DNA of 24,327 nt, taken from IMG/VR virus record IMGVR_UViG_3300009438_000024, positions 1 through 24,327 of that record. One strand, written 5' to 3'. This DNA is from a virus. A program made the position numbers and the translations under genes. The notes under the pieces are model-generated. The model ran no database searches. It saw only the letters and a list, made by a program, of their open reading frames with translations, and had not been told where the DNA came from. Of this stretch, positions 7,626-15,388 are shown one piece after another (within the stretch, counting starts at the first letter, position 1; each line of letters begins with the position of its first letter).

Positions 7626-9113
7626 ATGGCAATATACAAATTATTCCCCTCACAAGACGCCTCAATATATAGTGCTTACCCGGCAATGAATACTGGGTTA
7701 GACCCTATATTAGATGTATTTAACACTTACCCATCAACAACACCTTCACCTCAAGTTGCTAGGTCAATTATCAAATTTGACCAGTCTGAGATTGAAGAAG
7801 TTATTGGTAGTATTGCCAAAGTAGATGGTCAAGCAGGTGAGTGGAACCAATGGTCAGGGAGTTTAAAGGCATATGTTGCAAAAGCAACAAACATAGTACT
7901 TAATTCTAACTTAGAAATATATCCAGTATCAGGTTCTTGGAACAATGGTACAGGTCAATATTTAGATAATAAAATTAATGGAACAGGAGTAAGTTGGGTA
8001 TTCCAAGACTATTCAGGTTCAAGACCATGGGTACAAGGAGGATTTCCACCATTAGTTACTGGTTCATTTTCAGGAAGTAATAATGCTGGAGGTGGTAATT
8101 GGTATACAGGTTCAGGGGGTTATCAAAATATTAATTCACTGACAGCATCACAAAACTTTAACTTAAGAAGTACAAAAGATTTAAATGTTGATGTCACTGA
8201 CATATTAAAAGTATGGTATTCATCATCTAAAGATATTAATCAAGGTTTAATTGAAATATCAAACGAGGGTTTCATGGTTAAGTGGGAAGATTCGAAAGAA
8301 TTTGTTACTGAAAGTGCTATTACACCTCAATTAAGCTTCTACTCAGTAGATACTAATACTATATACCCACCACAATTAGAAATAAAATGGAGGGATTATT
8401 CATATTCAACTAGTAGTGGTGATTTTAAATTTGGTAGAACCTTAACAGGTTCATACCCAACAAATGAATTAACAAGTTCTATTTCATGTTCATTTACACA
8501 ATCCTTACCAACACCTGATAGTAATACAGGTACAGGTACTGGAGCAACATTTGGAGCTACTTTTAATGGTACTTCTATGTTAAATGTATTTGTTAAAGAA
8601 TTAGGATTAGGATATAAAGAAGGAGATATATTACAATGGGATGCAGCAACAATAAATGCATTACCTTCTACTTCAGGAGCTATAACAAATGCTGTTACTA
8701 CGTTATCAACATTTGATATAACACAACTCCCAGTTTTAAGTACTCCTGATGTTTTTGTAGCTTTAGATAATAATCAAGGGGTATTTTATAGTGAAAGTAT
8801 TAATCAATTTAGAATAAATTCACGACCTTTATTTCCTACTAGAACCTTTACAACACAATCAGCTTATACTTTAAATTATGCTCTACCTTCATCTTCATAT
8901 TATGCTATAAAAGATTTAGATACTAATGAGTATGTAGTGGAATTTGATGAAGAGTTTACACAAATTAGTTGTGATTCAACTGGAAGTTTCTTTACTATTT
9001 ATATGAATGGTTTGGAGCCTGAAAGATATTATAATATATTAATAAAAACAGTAGTTGATAAACAAACAATAGTATCAGATGAAAATTATTACTTTAAAGT
9101 AATTAATGGTTAA
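7626..9113 (+). CDS. DNRLRE-like virion protein with inserted Gly/Thr module
   Basis: This 495-residue protein begins like a DNRLRE/CBM96-type beta domain: LFPSQDASIYSAYPAMNTG, then ARSIIKFD, LKAYVAKATN, LEIYPVSGSWNNGTG, and NVDVTDILKVWYSSS with GLIEIS (residues about 5-220). Those domains are known from carbohydrate-active secreted proteins. Residues about 302-368 hold a Gly/Thr-rich module (GTGTGATFGATF ... GYKEGDILQW) that recurs in two other proteins of this window. The C-terminal 125 residues look like a separate beta domain (YYAIKDLDTNEYVVEFDEEF, LEPERYYNILIKTVV). It lies between gp6 and the gp7-like gene, so it is probably part of the baseplate periphery, perhaps a receptor or fibre-attachment protein. 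The DNRLRE assignment is by eye and moderate; the virion role follows from context. Confidence 0.68.
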   Translation: MAIYKLFPSQDASIYSAYPAMNTGLDPILDVFNTYPSTTPSPQVARSIIKFDQSEIEEVIGSIAKVDGQAGEWNQWSGSLKAYVAKATNIVLNSNLEIYPVSGSWNNGTGQYLDNKINGTGVSWVFQDYSGSRPWVQGGFPPLVTGSFSGSNNAGGGNWYTGSGGYQNINSLTASQNFNLRSTKDLNVDVTDILKVWYSSSKDINQGLIEISNEGFMVKWEDSKEFVTESAITPQLSFYSVDTNTIYPPQLEIKWRDYSYSTSSGDFKFGRTLTGSYPTNELTSSISCSFTQSLPTPDSNTGTGTGATFGATFNGTSMLNVFVKELGLGYKEGDILQWDAATINALPSTSGAITNAVTTLSTFDITQLPVLSTPDVFVALDNNQGVFYSESINQFRINSRPLFPTRTFTTQSAYTLNYALPSSSYYAIKDLDTNEYVVEFDEEFTQISCDSTGSFFTIYMNGLEPERYYNILIKTVVDKQTIVSDENYYFKVING

Positions 9114-9121
9114 AAAATAAA

Positions 9122-9601
9122 ATGAATAAACTTACAGAAAAAATAGATTTAATAAAAAAAGTATATTCTAAAACCGAATATCCTAAAATTATAGACACTC
9201 GATTTCAACAATTGGGTAATCTTTCTGTAAACCAACAGATAGCAGAGACTGTTACTGTTGCTAATTTTTTTAAATATTATAATGATTTATTTTATGATAT
9301 TCCTGCTTATGGGTCTAGTAATTCACATGAATACCTAGTAAAAACAAGTGGTGACTATATAAATTTTGATCAAGATAATGAAATAATAGTGGCATTAAGG
9401 GCAGAAATAACTCAATTAAGAAGAGATTTATTACAAGCACAAATTTCAACTGCCGAAGCCCTTACAGGGGAAAAAATTAATTTAAATGTTGATAATATAG
9501 AAGATACTGATCTATCAGGAACTAAAGAATATAATGATATTCTAAATTCAATTCCTTCTACACCAACAGAAGCTAATACTACAAACACCACTACTTTCTA
9601 A
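9122..9601 (+). CDS. Conserved small baseplate-region protein, unknown function
   Basis: The 159-residue product has an N-terminal helical domain (KIDLIKKVYSKTEYPKIIDT, then IAETVTVANFFKYYNDLFYD) followed by IPAYGSSNSHEYLVKTSGDY, a heptad-like coil (IVALRAEITQLRRDLLQAQI, residues about 88-110) and a Thr/Asn-rich disordered tail ending TTNTTTF. From memory, proteins with the same KTYSK-x-EYPK-x-IDTRF opening and SH-x-YLVK-x-SGDY centre sit before the large LamG-type protein in marine phages, with no assigned function. Its position between gp6 and a gp7/gpI-like gene would suit a wedge component such as gp53, but I see no gp53 or LysM signature, so I leave it unnamed. It starts eight bases after the preceding stop and ends two bases before the next start. 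Confidence 0.8.
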   Translation: MNKLTEKIDLIKKVYSKTEYPKIIDTRFQQLGNLSVNQQIAETVTVANFFKYYNDLFYDIPAYGSSNSHEYLVKTSGDYINFDQDNEIIVALRAEITQLRRDLLQAQISTAEALTGEKINLNVDNIEDTDLSGTKEYNDILNSIPSTPTEANTTNTTTF

Positions 9602-9603
9602 AT

Positions 9604-12600
9604 ATGGAAGAAAATAAAATAAATATAGTCCAAGTTGACCCACAAACATTTGAGTTTCAACAGTATAAGGAGCAAGATAACATTTTAATCTCTTCTTCAA
9701 GATTAGATACTGCTTTTTCCTCATCTACGGACTACATAGAATATTATGCTTATGACGAAAGTAAAAATTTAATTTACCCTACAATAGGATCAGTAAAAGC
9801 AGTTCCTGTAACAAGTTATAGTGTAGTAAATGGGGATACTGAATTATACCCCTCTGAAGATCTCTCAGAATTAGGATATGATGAAGGTACCTTTTATGCC
9901 ACTTATAATTTCTACAGAAAGCAATTAGCTTCAGACATTGGAGTTAATTATTATATTAGTGAAATTAGCTCAGATAGAACTGAATTAAGATTAAATAGTA
10001 ATGTTATATCTAGTGAGTTAATTATTAGTTCAAGTGAAGCATTTATTGAGTTTCGTGAAACCCAAGACTATTTTGTAGATTTTTTACTTAATTTTGGTAA
10101 TGACCAACAAGTAATAGCAAATAATTTAAGATTAGATACTACAACAGCTGTAGAACCTTCATTACTAGTTAAATTATACGAACCTTTACCTCCCCAATTT
10201 GATTTAAAATCAACATTATGGGTAGTTGAAGAAATTTCATACCCCGAGGCATATAGTGTTACTTTTCCACCTTTTAATTTTGAATCAAATGATATTCAAT
10301 TTATAAAAGGTCCAAATTATAGTATTACTGCAACCCAAGAAACAGGGGAATCAAGTCAATTATTTAGTTATGATACCTTAATAGGTACCGATATAACTAG
10401 CTCCCAAAACCAATTAAAAAATTTATTAAACAGGAAAGAAATTAACATAAGTGTTGATTATAATGAATATAGTAATTTTGTTCACTTTTCTTCTGCTTAT
10501 ACTAGGTTAGATAATTTTTACTATAAAGTAGGATTAATCCAATCTTCTAGTAATGCTATAGAATCTCTACTAACTAACAGTGGTACTTATAGTTCTAGCA
10601 AAGCTGAACTTAATACAAGTATTGAAACCATTATTTCTAACTTTGATGGTTGGGAATATTTTATGTATTTCAATAGTGGATCAGCAAAATCATACCCAAA
10701 ACAAAATACAGAACCACCTTATATTTTATTCCCAACTGGAAGTGTTGAAGCATTAACATGGGTAGGTAGTACAGATGATACTAGTGCTTATTATGGGGGT
10801 CAAGCAGTTTCAGCTTCAGATTATGATTCTAATAATCCTGATTATTTATTTAATACAATCCCAGCATATCTTAGAGAAGACCCAGAAAACGCAAAATATG
10901 AATTATTCGTGGATATGGTTGCCCAACAGTATGATAACACATGGTTATATACTAAGAATTTAACCACTAGATTTGACGCAGATAACCGTTTAGACTTTGG
11001 TATTTCCAAGGATTTAGTAGCAGATGCCATTAAAGATTTTGGTATAAAAATATACTCAAATAATTTTAACTCAGACGATTTATATACAGCATTTTTAGGT
11101 ATAACCCCATCAGGTAGTACGTTCCCATTTCCTAATATGACTGGTAGTTACCCCACACCTTCTGGGTATGAGTACGTAAATACAACGATATCGGCATCGA
11201 ATGATATAGTGCCATTGGACAGTGTAAATAAATCGTTATATAAACGAATTTACCATAATCTACCCTATTTACTTAAAACTAAAGGTACAATAGCTGGTAT
11301 TAGAGCGTTAATAACTTCTTACGGGATTCCTTCAACAATTTTAAGGATAAACGAATTTGGTGGTAAGGATAGATTAAATTATAAAGATTGGGACTATAGT
11401 GAAGATGTTTTTAATTATGCTTTTCATTTAGATGGTAGCAGTTATATAACTTCTTCATTCTTAACAAACACACAATTTCATAAAGAAGCATCAGATACTG
11501 TACCTAGATCCTTACAATTTAGATTTAAAACCCCAGGTATTCCTACTTCATCTGCTTATTATAACGTATGGGTAGGAGATGAAACAAGAGCATTTATAAC
11601 TCTTGAATACACAGGTTCAGGAATGGGTAGTGGTTCATATTCAGGATCAATACCAAGCCAAAGTAATGCATTTGGTACACTAACCTTATACCCTGATGGT
11701 ATAACTAATGCCCAAAATACTGCTAGTATAGATTTACCATTTTTTGATGGTGGTTGGTGGTCAGTTCAAGCAACAGTAGATTATGATTCAAAAGTAGGTA
11801 ATAGTGAAGATGCTTTTTTATATGCCGCTAATAGGATAGATAATAAGATAGGATTCTCAGGATCTGATTCTACTAGCTATAATTGGCAATATTGGTCTAC
11901 AGTAGTAACTTCATCTTTTCCATCTATTTCAGGTTTTTCTTTAAATAGTAATACTTATGCCCCCTTAACTGGTGCTTTACAAGAAGTAAGATATTGGAAT
12001 GTTCCCTTAAGCGAAAGTTTATTTTTCGATTATGTAATGAACCCTTATTCTACACAAGGGAATACAATTAATTCTACACCTGATGATTTAACATTTAGAG
12101 CAGATTTAGGTACTCAATTAATAACTTCTAGTAGAAAATCAATCCACCCTAAAGTAACAGGATCTTGGGGAGTAACTCCATCTTTTACAAGTGGTAATAG
12201 TAATTTCTTTAGATATGGTAATTTTATTCAAAATAAAGAAGAAATATACTTAAACCAAGTCCCAGGAGGTATTAAAAATAGAATATCAGATAAAATTCAA
12301 ATAGTTGATGAGATATTACCTACAGGTTCTACTTTATCACCTTATAGATCTATTCAACAAACAACTTACCCAAGTGGTAGTGACCCAAATATAAACTATT
12401 TAGAAGTAGCATTTTCACCTACAGATCAAGTTAATGATGATATCATTGCTCAAATAGGTGCATTTAATTTAGGAGATTATATTGGTGATCCAAGACAAAT
12501 ATCTGAATCTGGGTATTCTTACCCACAATTAGATGCTTTAAGAGATGCATATTTTACAAAATATATAGATAGCTACGATGTAAATGATTTTATTAGGTTA

Positions 12601-15315
12601 ATTAAATTCTTTGACAATTCATTATTTAAAATGATTAAGGATTTTACACCTGCTAGAACAAGTTTATCTTCGGGAGTTGTAATTAAACAAAATTTATTAG
12701 AAAGAAATAGACAGGCACCTCCTTCAATATCTAATACAACCCCTACATATTCGGGTAGTGTTAAGTCATTCCCTAGAGATTATCAAATCCCAAATTCAAG
12801 TAGCTCATTTCCAGAATATGGTAATGTTAGTGGATCTGCTATATATAAATTTGGTGGAGGTACAGGTGGTGTATTTGAACCCTTTAATAATTTATATGCT
12901 GCACCTATTAGTGAATCTAACTCTAAAGTATGTTTAAACAACTACTTTATTTCAGCTTCAACTGATACCTTAGAACCAAATTCTAATAATGGTGAGTTCC
13001 TTTTAACAACTACTACAGTTATTACAACACCAAGTGGGGTAGTAGTAATAGACCCATCAAATATAACTAATACCATGAGTATTAGTACCACAGGAACTGA
13101 TTTACAAAAACATGCAGAATTAATGTCTTTAGTTTCTAGTTCTGCAGCTGGTCAAATTAATTATGTTAGAGTTACATCTATTGATAGACCTCAAAGATAT
13201 ATGCTGTGGCGAATTAACCAAGGTATATTTTATGCAGGGTATGGATCAGGGGATTCAACTTATGGTTCTGCTCCTTATGGTGATTATACTTCACAATATC
13301 AATTCTATTTAAGTGTAGAAGAAAATGGAATAACAGCCGGAGTTGGTGAAAGAAATCCTGGGTTTTGGAATGATGAGAGTATAGAAGTATGTTTTACCGT
13401 AGCCGGAAGCCCATATAGTAATTTAACAGAAGCTGAAATATCTGCCTCTTCATTTTTTACACAATATCCAGATTTTGTTCAATCCTGGAGTGAATCATTT
13501 GAACCTGGTAAAGGTATAGCTATGCCTAATGAATTATATGATACTAATTCTAACGGTTTATCTGCAGTAAATTACCCTAGAATTGACCAAAGGGAATTTT
13601 ACAATGGTGAATTTGGAAATCCTATTAATGTAGGAATAAATGATATATGTAGTGCATTCTTTGGACAGAACGATGTACCTGATTATTTTTATAGAATTCA
13701 ATGGTTTAACAGTCTTAATTATACAGATGAAGAGTTTCAACTCCAAACTCTTATCCCACAAGCAGGTAATACTTGGTTTTGGGCTGATACAGTTAATGTT
13801 AATGGAAGATTAACTCTTAATAAAAACGTAAACGTATCACAACAACCCAATACAAACACCTTTTCTAATTCAACAAACCAAACAAATACTTTAGTAGGGA
13901 ATCAATTTACAACAAATGGTACTGGTTCGGGTGCTACATTGTTTTTAAGATCTACACAAACCAAACCTTTTACAGTTCAATTTACTTCAACAGGAACAGG
14001 ATATATTCCTGGTGATACAATTACAATTACAGCCGGAACTTTACAAGCTTTAGGTATCGCTAATATTACTCGTGATTTAATTATAACATTAAGAACACAA
14101 GATGTAGCTTTTGAGTGTACTAATAAAGTTAAATACATAAAAATGTCGAATGTTGACATAAATGGAATAACAATTCTCCCATTTATTCAAAATAGTTTAT
14201 ATGTACAATTTAATTTAACAGGTGCTAGTGATTACCGAAATGTCTTAATTGAAGGTTACCAAACATGGTATATAGCTAACCAAACCTTCCAAGATGATAA
14301 TGATAGTAATACTACAGATGCTACTTTATTATATATAAACCAACCTCCATCTTCAACAGCAGTTAATTCATTTGATGTTGGTTTTTATGATTTATCATTT
14401 AGTGCAAGTGGTCAATTTAGTTATTATGCTACATCATCAGGAGAAGATCCAAATGTTTTACCTAGTTTAGGTATTACTGAGTCAGTAGCTCAAGGGTTTT
14501 TTCCACCTGTACCTACATTCCCAACAGAATCATTTTTTAAAGGATGGGGTGAATCAAATTATTTCCAAACAGATAATAATGGTAACATATTTAGAGTAGA
14601 TAGTGGAAATGGATTTAGTAGTGATACATTTGGTAATTTTAATACTGGTTCATATGAAATAGACAATGACCCAAGTGTACCATATACTGCAAGTTCTGGT
14701 CCTTGGTTTATGAATGCAAAACCTGCTACTATAATGGCGTTAAGTGCATCATCACTTTTAGGAGGTAATGGTCAAAACGATTTACAATTCTATACAGGAT
14801 CAATAACAGCATCCTCGGTACAAATAGGTCCTTGGTTTAAGGAATTAGACCCACCATCACCTATAGATTCTGGAATAAATTCAAATACAAATGCCCCACC
14901 AGCCCCAACATTAACTATAAATTGTTTGAATACATCTCCTTTTGCTCTTACTAACAATGCCAATAGACAAATTACAGTAACAACTAACAATCAATCTGCA
15001 GCTTGGTATGCAGTAGCTACTGTAACTAATGTCAATGAAAACCTTCCACCAAGTACTTATGATACTGTTGATTGGGTAAACTTTATAGGAGGTGGACAAG
15101 TTGGTCAAGGTAGTAGTACTATTACATTTAATGTAGATAATGCAATTTGTAATGCTCTACCACCTGCACCTTGTACTACTGATGAGCAATTAACTAGATC
15201 GGCTAGACTTTATGTAGTACTTGCAGATGATACTTATGTCCAATATTGTAGTATAACCCAATACATATATGATGGAGAGGGAGGTGGTAATCCACCACCA
15301 CCAAATGAACAATAA
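9604..15315 (+). CDS. Giant baseplate/tail protein: gpI/gp7-like segment, LamG-like domain, BACON-like C-terminus
   Basis: This 1903-residue protein is modular. Residues 1-260 are beta-rich (SYSVVNGDTELYPSEDLSEL, YYISEISSDRTELRL). Residues about 425-580 are helical and contain YKRIYHNLPYLLKTKGTIAG followed by IRALITSYGIP, matching the LP-x-LLK-x-KGT-x-x-GIR pattern of P2 gpI-type wedge proteins, related to T4 gp7. Residues about 604-820 resemble a laminin-G/concanavalin fold (YAFHLDGSSYI, WWSVQATVDYD, LTGALQEVRYWNVPLSESLF). Around 1211-1230 is a YG repeat (YGSGDSTYGSAPYGDY). Residues about 1438-1502 carry the shared Gly/Thr module. Residues about 1783-1890 look BACON-like (RQITVTTNNQSAAW ... 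SARLYVVLADD ... YCSITQYI), ending in a GGGNPPPPNEQ tail. It likely forms the outer baseplate wedge with surface-binding domains. It follows the previous stop by two bases; the 73-base gap after it holds a promoter. Confidence 0.75.
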   Translation: MEENKINIVQVDPQTFEFQQYKEQDNILISSSRLDTAFSSSTDYIEYYAYDESKNLIYPTIGSVKAVPVTSYSVVNGDTELYPSEDLSELGYDEGTFYATYNFYRKQLASDIGVNYYISEISSDRTELRLNSNVISSELIISSSEAFIEFRETQDYFVDFLLNFGNDQQVIANNLRLDTTTAVEPSLLVKLYEPLPPQFDLKSTLWVVEEISYPEAYSVTFPPFNFESNDIQFIKGPNYSITATQETGESSQLFSYDTLIGTDITSSQNQLKNLLNRKEINISVDYNEYSNFVHFSSAYTRLDNFYYKVGLIQSSSNAIESLLTNSGTYSSSKAELNTSIETIISNFDGWEYFMYFNSGSAKSYPKQNTEPPYILFPTGSVEALTWVGSTDDTSAYYGGQAVSASDYDSNNPDYLFNTIPAYLREDPENAKYELFVDMVAQQYDNTWLYTKNLTTRFDADNRLDFGISKDLVADAIKDFGIKIYSNNFNSDDLYTAFLGITPSGSTFPFPNMTGSYPTPSGYEYVNTTISASNDIVPLDSVNKSLYKRIYHNLPYLLKTKGTIAGIRALITSYGIPSTILRINEFGGKDRLNYKDWDYSEDVFNYAFHLDGSSYITSSFLTNTQFHKEASDTVPRSLQFRFKTPGIPTSSAYYNVWVGDETRAFITLEYTGSGMGSGSYSGSIPSQSNAFGTLTLYPDGITNAQNTASIDLPFFDGGWWSVQATVDYDSKVGNSEDAFLYAANRIDNKIGFSGSDSTSYNWQYWSTVVTSSFPSISGFSLNSNTYAPLTGALQEVRYWNVPLSESLFFDYVMNPYSTQGNTINSTPDDLTFRADLGTQLITSSRKSIHPKVTGSWGVTPSFTSGNSNFFRYGNFIQNKEEIYLNQVPGGIKNRISDKIQIVDEILPTGSTLSPYRSIQQTTYPSGSDPNINYLEVAFSPTDQVNDDIIAQIGAFNLGDYIGDPRQISESGYSYPQLDALRDAYFTKYIDSYDVNDFIRLIKFFDNSLFKMIKDFTPARTSLSSGVVIKQNLLERNRQAPPSISNTTPTYSGSVKSFPRDYQIPNSSSSFPEYGNVSGSAIYKFGGGTGGVFEPFNNLYAAPISESNSKVCLNNYFISASTDTLEPNSNNGEFLLTTTTVITTPSGVVVIDPSNITNTMSISTTGTDLQKHAELMSLVSSSAAGQINYVRVTSIDRPQRYMLWRINQGIFYAGYGSGDSTYGSAPYGDYTSQYQFYLSVEENGITAGVGERNPGFWNDESIEVCFTVAGSPYSNLTEAEISASSFFTQYPDFVQSWSESFEPGKGIAMPNELYDTNSNGLSAVNYPRIDQREFYNGEFGNPINVGINDICSAFFGQNDVPDYFYRIQWFNSLNYTDEEFQLQTLIPQAGNTWFWADTVNVNGRLTLNKNVNVSQQPNTNTFSNSTNQTNTLVGNQFTTNGTGSGATLFLRSTQTKPFTVQFTSTGTGYIPGDTITITAGTLQALGIANITRDLIITLRTQDVAFECTNKVKYIKMSNVDINGITILPFIQNSLYVQFNLTGASDYRNVLIEGYQTWYIANQTFQDDNDSNTTDATLLYINQPPSSTAVNSFDVGFYDLSFSASGQFSYYATSSGEDPNVLPSLGITESVAQGFFPPVPTFPTESFFKGWGESNYFQTDNNGNIFRVDSGNGFSSDTFGNFNTGSYEIDNDPSVPYTASSGPWFMNAKPATIMALSASSLLGGNGQNDLQFYTGSITASSVQIGPWFKELDPPSPIDSGINSNTNAPPAPTLTINCLNTSPFALTNNANRQITVTTNNQSAAWYAVATVTNVNENLPPSTYDTVDWVNFIGGGQVGQGSSTITFNVDNAICNALPPAPCTTDEQLTRSARLYVVLADDTYVQYCSITQYIYDGEGGGNPPPPNEQ

Positions 15316-15354
15316 AATTAAAACAATTAGGAGTAGCGAAAATTTTTTATTATA

Positions 15355-15364
15355 TTATTTATAA
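15355..15364 (+). promoter_or_regulatory. Candidate late promoter (TTATTTATAA)
   Basis: TTATTTATAA, core TATTTATA at 15356-15363, sits in the 73-base gap between the two giant genes. It differs from the other copies by T instead of A just before the core. A T4-like start near 15369 would leave about 20 bases of leader before the ATG at 15389. A 7-bp inverted repeat begins on its last base. Confidence 0.6.
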
Positions 15365-15380
15365 TAGTATCACATACTAT
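15364..15380. repeat. Inverted repeat at the promoter of the 1721-residue gene
   Basis: ATAGTAT (15364-15370) and its exact complement ATACTAT (15374-15380) are separated by CAC. The palindrome begins on the last base of the promoter motif and covers the predicted start site, so an operator read as DNA fits better than an RNA hairpin. It is A/T-rich and short, and chance is possible. Confidence 0.4.
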
Positions 15381-15388
15381 ACTTAAAC

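Noticed and set aside
8996-9003. TATTTATA within the DNRLRE-like gene as an internal promoter
   Set aside because: It lacks the usual flanking bases (C before, TGA after), is over 100 bases from the next start, and one chance copy is expected.
9122-9601. Naming the 159-residue protein gp53
   Set aside because: Position would fit a wedge component, but no LysM-like or other gp53 sequence signature is visible.
10775-11030. Short frames inside the giant genes (such as 10775-10963 + and 10842-11030 -)
   Set aside because: They overlap a long well-supported coding frame, have no family resemblance and no promoter or start context of their own.
15324-15336. AGGAG-like sequence (TTAGGAGTAG) as a ribosome binding site
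   Set aside because: It lies over 50 bases from the ATG at 15389 and upstream of the predicted promoter, so it would not be in the transcript.
15316-15360. Intrinsic terminator after the 1903-residue gene (AAAATTTTTT near 15340)
   Set aside because: There is no G/C-paired stem before the T run; the stretch is just A/T-rich promoter-upstream sequence.
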